Assembly (NCBI RefSeq): GCF_900460215.1
Contig: NZ_UHIA01000003.1
Coordinates: forward strand, 496,001 to 560,000
Direction of reading: 5' to 3'
Length of the DNA: 64,000 nt
Source: Suttonella indologenes
GTDB lineage: Bacteria; Pseudomonadota; Gammaproteobacteria; Cardiobacteriales; Cardiobacteriaceae
Numbering within the stretch: position 1 is the first letter of the stretch; each line of letters starts with the position of its first letter. The position numbers were made by a program, and so were the translations under genes. The notes beneath the pieces were generated by a model that was not told the DNA's origin, searched no databases, and saw only the letters and a list, made by a program, of their open reading frames with translations. Below are positions 58,101 through 64,000 of the stretch, in pieces.

Positions 58101-58327
58101 TCCAAGCCTTCCACGCCGTTCATCTGTTCTTCGATGATGGAAATTACCGAATCCTGAATCGTCTGCGCACTTGCCCCCGTATAAAAGAAAGAAATATTCA
58201 CAGTAGGTGCGGAAACGCTAGGATACTGCTCAATCGGTAATTTAGTGACGGAAAACAGTCCCGCCAACATGATGAAAATCGCCAATACCCAAGCAAAAAT
58301 AGGGCGGTCAATAAAAAATCTAGCCAT
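55172..58327 (-). CDS. RND multidrug efflux pump (AcrB/MexB, HAE1 family)
   Basis: 1051 aa inner-membrane proton antiporter. N-terminal MARFFIDRPIFAWVLAIFIM; the proton-relay Asp pair lies in GIVVDDAIVVVENIERL (~400-415) and the Lys in MGLSAKNAILIIEFAKD (~930); the porter-domain motif is GVGSVQVFGSEQAMRVW. Full length and intact. It exports drugs, dyes or bile-type compounds together with the adaptor 24 bp upstream and the outer-membrane factor downstream. Confidence 0.97.
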   Translation of the reverse strand: MARFFIDRPIFAWVLAIFIMLAGLFSVTKLPIEQYPSVSAPTVNISFFYTGASAQTIQDSVISIIEEQMNGVEGLDYMVSQAYSSGAGSIALTFKSGTNEDLAQVDVQNKLSQVEARLPQSVRNTGITVETSGSSFLLFTMLFAEEGSNKDIKEISDYAVRTVKPDLQRTEGVGSVQVFGSEQAMRVWVDPQKLKNYGLSFADVSAAIASQNVQISAGSLGALPAVEGQQFTAAINVFGQLEDVDAFENIVVKYEGSGAAVRIKDVATVEIGNQSYSTVARLNGRPAVGIGVQLTSSGNAVAVAQEIRQKMETMAQYFPEGIAWDIPYDTSLFINLSLKKVFYTLLEAVGLVFVVMYLFLQNIRYTIIPTVVVPISLLGAVALMYPLGLSINVLTMFAMVLVIGIVVDDAIVVVENIERLMVEEGLTPYQAAHKGMTQITGAVIGITLVLVSVFIPMAFLTGAQGAIYRQFSLVMAASIGFSAFMALSLTPALCATLLKPAREDHHEKKGFFGWFNRVFKKITRAYQASVGKMIRLSYFMMLVFVGLTAGALFLFRMIPTSFLPTEDQGNVLATYQLPSGATQERARAMLEKAESMIRSEPAVKNMVSVLGFSFSGQGQNMALSFMTLKDWSERTGEGQDAMSLSGKFNGMFQQINEAFIFALTPPAIPSLGVSSGFSMYLQDRNNQGHAALLAARNQMLGMAVQSEVLTGVRPSGLADAPQLRIDIDRDAAFAQGVPLSAIASTLGNALGSNYVNDFPNQGRMQRVYVMAQAKSRMQPEDILALTVPSSTGKLVPLSSVASLHWITAAEQMTRYNGFSAMAIEGGAAPGKSTGEAMAEVLALAQKLPPGFAVEWTGQSLEEVRAGNSELFIYAFSALAVFLCLAALYESWSVPFAVLLVIPLGILGVAVGNYFRGYENDIYFKIGMITVMGLSAKNAILIIEFAKDLQLQGMTKVRAAMSAAALRFRPIIMTSFAFIAGVVPLYFASGASSASQRAIGTSVLWGMLIGTVLAVFLVPIYYVVVRKVFGGGHDVKDKYVKAALDVNKGQTA

Positions 58328-58351
58328 GATAATCCTTGCTTACTTTTTGCC

Positions 58352-59653
58352 CTACTCAGCGCTTAAATCGCGCGCCTTAGGCAAACTGCCACCTGAAACC
58401 GCTTGCGCAGCAGGTTCGCCAGCTTCAGCCGCTTGGGCATTCTCTGTGGGCGCAGCATCCGCTGCAGGTGCTGCTTCTTGCTGCTTATCAGTGCTGCCCC
58501 ATTCGCGGGTTTGCACGCTTTTCGCGCCCATCATCAATTTTGCCTGACCTTCGACAATCACTTTCATGCCGCTTTCCAGGCCCTCGCTGACAATCCAGCT
58601 GCTACCCTGCTGTCCGGCGATTTTGACCAGCTGCGGACGGAAACTGCCGTCTTCATTAACCACCAGCACCGTATCGGTAGCGCCGCGCGTTACCGCCTGC
58701 TGCGGCAGCAAATAGGCATGATTCATGCTCGACTGCGGCACGCTGACGCGCACATACAGCCCCGGCAGCAAATCGCCCTCGGGATTGGGTACTTCCGCAC
58801 GGATACTGATTTCGCCCGTGTTTTGATCCACCGTCTGATTGACGAACAGCAAACGCCCTTTATGCGCATAAGTGCTGCCGTCTTCCAGCAAAATCTCGAT
58901 TTCATTTGTACCGCCGGACTGCACCGCGCCGCTTTGCAGATTACGGCGCAAATTCATCAGAGTGCCGGCGGATTGCGTAATATTCACATACAGAGGATTC
59001 AACTGGCGTACTTCCGCCATTTGGCTTTGCGAAGCCACCACATAAGCGCCTTCTGTTACCGCCGAACGTCCGATAACACCGCTAATCGGCGATTTGATTT
59101 CCGTATAGCTCAAATTGATTTGCGCACTTTCAATATTGGCCTGCGCGGCGGCAATACGGGCCTGCGCGGCGGCAATATTACTTTCCTGCACCTGCAAATT
59201 GGCTTTCGCCTCGTCATAAGTCTGCCGCGATACCGCATTGGCTTTTACCAAAGGCGCATAGCGGTTAACCGTGGCGCGATACAGATCGCGGCTTGCCTGC
59301 GCCTGTCCCAAAGCCGCCTTCGCCTGACCCAAGCCCGCTTTCGCCGTATTCAAAGCCGCATCAAAGGTGCCGCTGTCCAAGCGGTACAACACCTCGCCGG
59401 TACGCACAAAAGCTCCCTCTTGGAACAATCGCTCCTGCACAATACCGCTAACGCGCGGCACAATCACCGCCTCGCGCGAGGCTTCCAAACGTGCGGGCAG
59501 ATTCTCCGTCAGCACCACCGTTTGCGGCGCCACTGTCAATACATCCACCATCGGCGGTGGCGGCGTGCCCTGCGCCAGAACCTGCGTTGAATTCAGCGCC
59601 AACATAATGCTTAAAGCCAATGCCGCAATAGACGGTTTCTGCCCATATCTCAT
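58352..59653 (-). CDS. RND efflux periplasmic adaptor (AcrA/MexA family)
   Basis: 433 aa. Signal peptide residues ~1-28 (STQVLAQG) without a lipobox, so a soluble periplasmic form. Membrane-fusion pattern: ARLEASREAVIVPRVSGIVQERLF (lipoyl half), a long alpha hairpin rich in Ala/Gln (~100-180), AEVRQLNPLYVNI, and the beta-barrel region. The C-terminal Ala/Pro/Glu tail is extended. First gene of the efflux operon. Confidence 0.94.
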   Translation of the reverse strand: MRYGQKPSIAALALSIMLALNSTQVLAQGTPPPPMVDVLTVAPQTVVLTENLPARLEASREAVIVPRVSGIVQERLFQEGAFVRTGEVLYRLDSGTFDAALNTAKAGLGQAKAALGQAQASRDLYRATVNRYAPLVKANAVSRQTYDEAKANLQVQESNIAAAQARIAAAQANIESAQINLSYTEIKSPISGVIGRSAVTEGAYVVASQSQMAEVRQLNPLYVNITQSAGTLMNLRRNLQSGAVQSGGTNEIEILLEDGSTYAHKGRLLFVNQTVDQNTGEISIRAEVPNPEGDLLPGLYVRVSVPQSSMNHAYLLPQQAVTRGATDTVLVVNEDGSFRPQLVKIAGQQGSSWIVSEGLESGMKVIVEGQAKLMMGAKSVQTREWGSTDKQQEAAPAADAAPTENAQAAEAGEPAAQAVSGGSLPKARDLSAE

Positions 59654-59720
59654 AAACTTCCCCTAAGAAAACAATCAAGTAAAAAAGAAAATTCCGCAGC
59701 CGACGGAAAAACGGCGGCTA

Positions 59721-59750
59721 TTATACATTCATTCTTGTATGTTAGTATGG
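59721..59750. promoter_or_regulatory. Candidate operator between the efflux operon and its TetR-type regulator
   Basis: Imperfect palindrome TATACATTCATTCTTGTATG followed by TTAGTATGG, resembling AcrR-type sites (TACATACATT...). It sits midway in the 146-bp divergent gap. Confidence 0.45.
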
Positions 59751-59799
59751 CTTTTTTCTGATAAATCCCTATAATGCGCCAAAATTTTTAGGAAACCCC

Positions 59800-60432
59800 A
59801 TGCGCCGTACCAAAGCCGAAGCCGAGCAAACCCGCCAAGACATCTTGCATACCGCCCTGCAACTTTTTGACGAGCAGGGCTATACCGCCACCACGCTCGT
59901 GCAAATCGCCAAGCAAGTCGGCTTGACAAGAGGAGCAATCTACTGGCATTTCAAAGACAAAAGCGACATTCTGCGTGCCTTGGGCGAATATTATCTGCAA
60001 CCGCACATCCAAAAAATGGCGCAAGCCCTGCACCATGAAAACAGCTGGCAGGAAAGCTGCGAAACCCTCATCGTGCTTTTCAGCCATTTTCACGACCCGC
60101 AACGCCTGCGCTTGGTGCATCTCTGCCATACCCAACGCGGCATTGCTGCGGAAAACAGCGATATTTACCAAATGATGCAGCACTACGGCAATATCTGGGA
60201 AAAGCAACTGCGCGAACTCATCGAGCGCGCCTGCGCTAAAGCGGAAATCCCCGACAATACCAATCAAGCCCTAGCTCTTATTCAAATCGGCTGCACCCTT
60301 TCGGGGCTGATTGACCTATTCGTCAAACCCCTTGCCATCACGCCGCAGGAAATCAGCCGCTACGCCCCGCATATCCTGCGCCAAACCTTTGCCAATATCG
60401 CCGCCGGACAATGCTGCGAGCCGTGCCTATGA
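59800..60432 (+). CDS. TetR/AcrR-family repressor of the RND pump
   Basis: 210 aa. N-terminal helix-turn-helix (TTLVQIAKQVGLTRGAIYWHFKDKSDIL, ~29-56) typical of AcrR/TtgR; the helical C-terminal domain binds ligands (TCTLSGLIDLFVKPLAI). Divergent from the efflux operon with a palindrome between, so it most likely represses that operon and itself. Its stop overlaps the next gene's start (ATGA). Confidence 0.92.
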   Translation: MRRTKAEAEQTRQDILHTALQLFDEQGYTATTLVQIAKQVGLTRGAIYWHFKDKSDILRALGEYYLQPHIQKMAQALHHENSWQESCETLIVLFSHFHDPQRLRLVHLCHTQRGIAAENSDIYQMMQHYGNIWEKQLRELIERACAKAEIPDNTNQALALIQIGCTLSGLIDLFVKPLAITPQEISRYAPHILRQTFANIAAGQCCEPCL

Positions 60433-61349
60433 AAATCTTGCGTCGCTGTCTGCTCGTCCTCGTCTTTATCCTATTCGGTATCTGGCTCGTCTCGCCGCCG
60501 CTTGCCGGTATCCTCATCGAAAAACGCATCGCCGCGCAACTGCCTGCATGGCAGCAGCAACTTGCCCGCCAAGGCATCGAGCTACAGCTGCACAGCTACC
60601 AGCGCGGCTACTGGCAATCGCAAGCCCTGTGGCAGATTTCGCAGCGCGGACAATCGCTAAGCCACATCCGCATGCACATTCGCCACGGTGCACTCTCCAG
60701 CGCCGGCGCCAACCTTATCCGCCTCGACTGGCAGCATGAAGCCATGCCCGAAGATCTCATCCGCCAGCCTGTGCAGGGACATATCCGTATCAACCTGCAA
60801 GCGCAATTGATTGCCGATATCCGCAGCCAAGCAGGACAGCAGTCCGGCAGCGCCGTATTGCGCCTTTCTGTGCTCCAGCCGCAAGAAGCGCATCTGCAAG
60901 CCGAAAACCTTATGATGCGCGGCGAACTGCCGCCTTTGCGCCTAAACGCACATCTGCACAGCACAAACCGCCAAAGACCAAACAGCGCCCCTGCAAACCT
61001 GCCGCCAGCGCTGCAAAAACTCATCGCGCAAGACTGGCAACTCGACGCCGACCTTATCCTTTACCCCACCCAGCCCCAAGCGGAAATCCAAGCGCGCCTA
61101 ATCCTGAAAGAACAATTTAACAATGCCTTGCAACTGATTGCCCTGCGCCAACGCGGCAGCCTGATAACCTTGCTGGAAGACTCCAGCCTCAGCCTGCAAC
61201 TGCCGCTTGAGCATGCAAACCCGCAGGCCGTCCTCGACTTCCTTGCCCGCCCGCCCCTGCTCTTGAAGGGCGCATTCGAGGAAAAAAATGCCGCTTGGCA
61301 AGCGCATTGGCAGGTGCAAAAAGGAAAACTCCATTCCAAAATCCTGTGA
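60429..61349 (+). CDS. Membrane-anchored protein, DUF945-like (YdgA-type)
   Basis: 306 aa from ATG 60429, which overlaps the TetR-gene stop. One N-terminal membrane helix (CLLVLVFILFGIWLV), then a periplasmic domain rich in Leu, Gln and beta-type patterns (GIELQLHSYQRGYWQSQALW, HIRHGALSSAGANLI). The layout, an N-terminal anchor and W-x-S repeats, resembles DUF945 proteins; no function is known for these. Co-transcribed with the regulator. Confidence 0.6.
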   Translation: MKILRRCLLVLVFILFGIWLVSPPLAGILIEKRIAAQLPAWQQQLARQGIELQLHSYQRGYWQSQALWQISQRGQSLSHIRMHIRHGALSSAGANLIRLDWQHEAMPEDLIRQPVQGHIRINLQAQLIADIRSQAGQQSGSAVLRLSVLQPQEAHLQAENLMMRGELPPLRLNAHLHSTNRQRPNSAPANLPPALQKLIAQDWQLDADLILYPTQPQAEIQARLILKEQFNNALQLIALRQRGSLITLLEDSSLSLQLPLEHANPQAVLDFLARPPLLLKGAFEEKNAAWQAHWQVQKGKLHSKIL

Positions 61350-61352
61350 AAA

Positions 61353-61515
61353 TATCCTCAGAAAAGTAGAAAAATAGTACAAGACGACGCTCCGCAGACA
61401 ATACAAAGCGTACGGCAAAACGAGCCAAGTCCGTCATACTTTTTCAATTCTTCGACGATAGAGAGTACGGTAAAGTGAATCAAAACTGTGACTCTTTTTG
61501 AACTCTTGGACTATA
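61353..61515. mobile_element. MITE-like repeat, TATAG family (copy C), with a second decayed copy
   Basis: 61353-61460 has ends TATCCTCAGAAAAGTAG... and ...TACTTTTTCAATTCTTCGAC, matching copies A and B. A further right end (CTCTTTTTGAACTCTTGGAC then TATA) lies at 61490-61514. No gene in this gap. Confidence 0.6.
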
Positions 61516-61550
61516 TCATAAGCAAATACATGATTATCTCGCCTATAAAA

Positions 61551-61577
61551 ATCCGCCTACTTAGAGGCGGATTATTT
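61551..61577 (-). terminator. Terminator of the large adhesin gene
   Basis: ATCCGCCT (61551-61558) / AGGCGGAT (61565-61572), followed on the minus strand by a T-rich tract, 23 bp beyond the adhesin stop. Confidence 0.75.
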
Positions 61578-61594
61578 TTAAGCTTTTAATAGAT

Positions 61595-64000
61595 TTATAT
61601 AATATTAATACCTGTTTGAATATCCAAAATATTACCACCTGCATTATTTGAGTAAGCATGGTAATTTGTGATACTTTCTCCGGAATTATCTTTAAACTCA
61701 GCCAAAGCAAAAGCATCATTGCCTTTATTCAATAATGCCGTATAAGATATGGCATTGATATCATCTGCTTCAGCTGATAAATCCTTATCGCTCATCTCTG
61801 CCAAATCAATCATTTTTGCTTTATCTATATTAACCGAATTAGCTGCTAAGGCTTTATCTGAGGTCGAACGGCTAAATGAGGTTTCATTACCTATAAGGGT
61901 TTCGCCGTTTAACGCTTTTGCACCAAGCAAAATAGTATCAACAGCCTTGTCGTGTGTATTTAAACTTATTGCGTTGTGATTTTTTGAACTAGAGTCAATC
62001 GGTGAGCCGCCAAGGATATTGCCTTCAAAACTGGTCATATGCTGTTTATTGCCCATATCAATAGCAGCATTATTATCAAAATTTTCGCCGATACTTAGCG
62101 CATCATCTTCTAGAGCATTATTTTTATCGGCGCTATATGACAGATAAACGGCTTTCCCAGATAAACGATTTCCCATACCGGAGTCGCTTAAGCTAGAAGG
62201 GTCATAATCAGTCACGGATTTATCAACCCCAATTCTAGCATATGGCTTCATGTTTGAAGCATCAACAGTCGTCACTTCAGCAATTATCGTATTGCTTTTT
62301 CCTTTCGCATGCGGAGTAAATTCAACTTTAAGTCCGTCTCTGAAATCTTCTTCGCTTAGTTGTTTTTCAAGTAAAACATCACCACCATGATGTTTGACAA
62401 CTATTTTATTTCCCACCTTATAATCCCAGTCTGTCAACTTTTTAATATGCGAGAAACTGATCTTAGCAATAGCTTTTCCGTTCTCCAGATCTGTTGATCT
62501 AATCTTACCTTCCATACTCGTTTCATCCGTTTTGCCTATATTATCTTGAATAACGACACTAGGCGAACCGCTGCTCTTTTGCGCGTAACGCACGGACTCA
62601 CTTTGAGCATGGGTACTATTACCTTGTTCATCAGTAACTTCTACTTTAAAAACATATTTTGTATCACCCGTTGCTGCTTCATATTGCACTTCAATAACAT
62701 CTTTTTTTAAATCCTCAGATTTTAAGCTTTTATTAAGAACAGGTCCTTTTTTGCCATATTCATTCCTTCCTTCCCATGGCTTGCCATTTTCATCAGTCAA
62801 TTTAATTTTATCACCGACTGAATAACCGGCATTTTTCGGCAATGTAATTCTAATAGTCACTTTTCCATTTTTAACATCTGAATTTTCAATTAAGCCATCA
62901 CCACCATCCAGAATTTCAATTTTCGGCTTGCCGACTTCATCAGGCTGACCGTCTCCTGTGCTATCACCCGGCACATGAATATCCACGATCGTCTTGGCTT
63001 CGCTTTTCAGTGATTCATTACCATCGGCATCAATTACTTTTACAGCAATCTTATTAGTCAGGCCTTCCTGAGCGTTACCTCTCAGCTCGAAAGGAATAGA
63101 AAGTCCTTTCTCCACCTCTTCTTTAGTTAAAGGGCGCTTGACAATTTTCGTATCATCTCGTGTCACTATAATTGTTTGCCCGGCGGCATAACCTGCATTC
63201 TCAGGGAAACTAATCTTCACCTGCGCTTGATCTTCAGTCCCTGACACTAAATGTACTTTATGAATTTTTCCTTCCTTGCTGTCTAGCTTGCTGTCTAGAA
63301 TCTCTATCACTGGCTTGCCAGCTTCATCAGCCTGTCCATCTCCAGTGCTATCGCCGACCACTCTAGTTGATGTGGTGGTTTCTTCACTGTCTTTTTTGCC
63401 GTTGCTGTCTTGGTCATTGATCGCAGGAACAGTTACTGTTTTGACTGCATTTTCACGTCCTTGCAAGACAGTTTTCTCTGTACTGTCTGTTAGAGCATCT
63501 ATTGCTTTTTGTGCTTCCGCTTTAGCTGTTGCAACTTTAGCGTTCGCTGCTTCTACCGCCGCTTTTTCATCTGGATTGATCAAATTGTCGGCACTGACTT
63601 CAGTCAGTTTATCTTTTGCTTCTTTTGCCGCTTGTTCGGCAGCCGCTACCGCTGCTTCTGCCGCTTCTACTGCGTCATCTTTGTCGTTGCCATCTTGATC
63701 ATTGACACTCGGCACCGCTACTGTTGCAACTTTATCCATACGTTCTTGTAAGACAGTTTTCTCTGCATTATCCGCCAGAAGATTTATCGCGACTTGGGCT
63801 TTATCTTTGGCTTCTGTAACTTTGGCATTTGCTGCTTCTACCGCCGCTTTTTCATCTGGATTGATCAAATTGTTGGCACTGACTTCAGTCAGTTTATCTT
63901 TTGCTTCTTTTGCCGCTTGTTCGGCAGCGGCTACTGCTGCTTTTGCTGTTTGGATTTTTTCCGCTGCTTCTGCCGCTTCTGCTGCGTCATCTTTGCCGTT
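61595..64000 (-). CDS. Large repetitive surface adhesin, C-terminal part (5' end beyond the window)
   Basis: Open to the window end; 802 codons are visible and the N-terminus is missing. The first part has near-identical ~95-aa, 285-bp repeats of Ala/Lys/Glu-rich helices (INPDEKAAVEAANAKV, AAEQAAKEAKDKLTEVSA), as in GA-module or spacer repeats of giant adhesins. Then come two or more Ig-like units, each opening with GDSTGDGQxDExGKPxIEIL. The final ~200 residues are Asn/Ser/Asp-rich with LLGAKALNGETLIGNET and no obvious anchor. It is likely a secreted or surface-bound adhesin; the export route cannot be read from this end. Confidence 0.75.
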   Translation of the reverse strand, partial: NGKDDAAEAAEAAEKIQTAKAAVAAAEQAAKEAKDKLTEVSANNLINPDEKAAVEAANAKVTEAKDKAQVAINLLADNAEKTVLQERMDKVATVAVPSVNDQDGNDKDDAVEAAEAAVAAAEQAAKEAKDKLTEVSADNLINPDEKAAVEAANAKVATAKAEAQKAIDALTDSTEKTVLQGRENAVKTVTVPAINDQDSNGKKDSEETTTSTRVVGDSTGDGQADEAGKPVIEILDSKLDSKEGKIHKVHLVSGTEDQAQVKISFPENAGYAAGQTIIVTRDDTKIVKRPLTKEEVEKGLSIPFELRGNAQEGLTNKIAVKVIDADGNESLKSEAKTIVDIHVPGDSTGDGQPDEVGKPKIEILDGGDGLIENSDVKNGKVTIRITLPKNAGYSVGDKIKLTDENGKPWEGRNEYGKKGPVLNKSLKSEDLKKDVIEVQYEAATGDTKYVFKVEVTDEQGNSTHAQSESVRYAQKSSGSPSVVIQDNIGKTDETSMEGKIRSTDLENGKAIAKISFSHIKKLTDWDYKVGNKIVVKHHGGDVLLEKQLSEEDFRDGLKVEFTPHAKGKSNTIIAEVTTVDASNMKPYARIGVDKSVTDYDPSSLSDSGMGNRLSGKAVYLSYSADKNNALEDDALSIGENFDNNAAIDMGNKQHMTSFEGNILGGSPIDSSSKNHNAISLNTHDKAVDTILLGAKALNGETLIGNETSFSRSTSDKALAANSVNIDKAKMIDLAEMSDKDLSAEADDINAISYTALLNKGNDAFALAEFKDNSGESITNYHAYSNNAGGNILDIQTGINII

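Noticed and set aside
56366..58240. 624-aa plus-strand frame opposite the RND pump gene
   Set aside because: His/Arg/Gln-rich composition without any motif; it is the antisense of a clear acrB-type gene.
58403..59590. 395-aa plus-strand frame opposite the adaptor gene
   Set aside because: Antisense shadow of an intact periplasmic adaptor; no start context, biased composition.

Overview
The window looks like chromosome of a host-associated Gram-negative proteobacterium. Its housekeeping genes (aroQ-accB-accC, prmA, dusB, fis, an RND pump) fit a gamma- or betaproteobacterium of the Cardiobacteriaceae/Neisseriaceae kind; I cannot fix the genus from sequence alone. The window is a composite. From 1 to about 25.3 kb it carries many copies of a neisserial DNA-uptake word of the Kingella/Simonsiella dialect (TTCAGGCAGCCTGAA). 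I found no full copy of that word from 26.5 to 64 kb. The two parts therefore probably have different histories, with a decayed IS256-type element (25.3-26.4 kb) at the boundary.

1-25.3 kb: a two-partner-secretion / contact-dependent-inhibition island. Three long, nearly identical TpsA/CdiA-like passenger cassettes (starting near 1, 6671 and 16292) and one shorter cassette (13345) each end in a different toxin domain, followed at once by a different immunity gene. Between them lie orphan modules: a barnase-like toxin with barstar, a bare pre-toxin fragment, TpsA 5' leaders, and a run of short toxin tails each followed by its own immunity lipoprotein. A palindromic repeat family (GTAGGGTGGGCAAC core, sometimes a 160-190 bp MITE-like element carrying the uptake word) sits at most of the breaks. 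An IS110-family element, an HlyC-like acyltransferase and the TpsB outer-membrane transporter close the island.

26.5-30.1 kb: ogt, a BCCT transporter, a gene remnant and a GT4 glycosyltransferase.

30.2-39.7 kb: a complete non-phosphorylative L-fucose pathway (mutarotase, dehydrogenase, lactonase, fuconate dehydratase, 2-keto-3-deoxyfuconate dehydrogenase, diketo-acid hydrolase) with a sugar ABC importer and a divergent GntR-type regulator. The predicted products are pyruvate and L-lactate. This stretch is packed with the palindromic word AAAGCGCTT, which also builds two intercistronic terminator-like hairpins.

39.8-50 kb: tenA, an orphan PTS EIIA coupled to transaldolase, fis, aroQ-accB-accC, a small hypothetical gene with prmA, dusB, and a truncated fic gene split by an insertion sequence with a clean 9-bp target duplication. 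Two MITE-like families with TATAG ends occupy the gaps.

50-64 kb: an ATP-grasp protein, a large MscS-type channel, a tripartite RND efflux operon (adaptor, pump, outer-membrane factor) divergent from its TetR-type regulator, a DUF945-like membrane-anchored protein, and the 3' part of a very large repetitive adhesin that runs off the end. I saw no rRNA, tRNA or CRISPR array.
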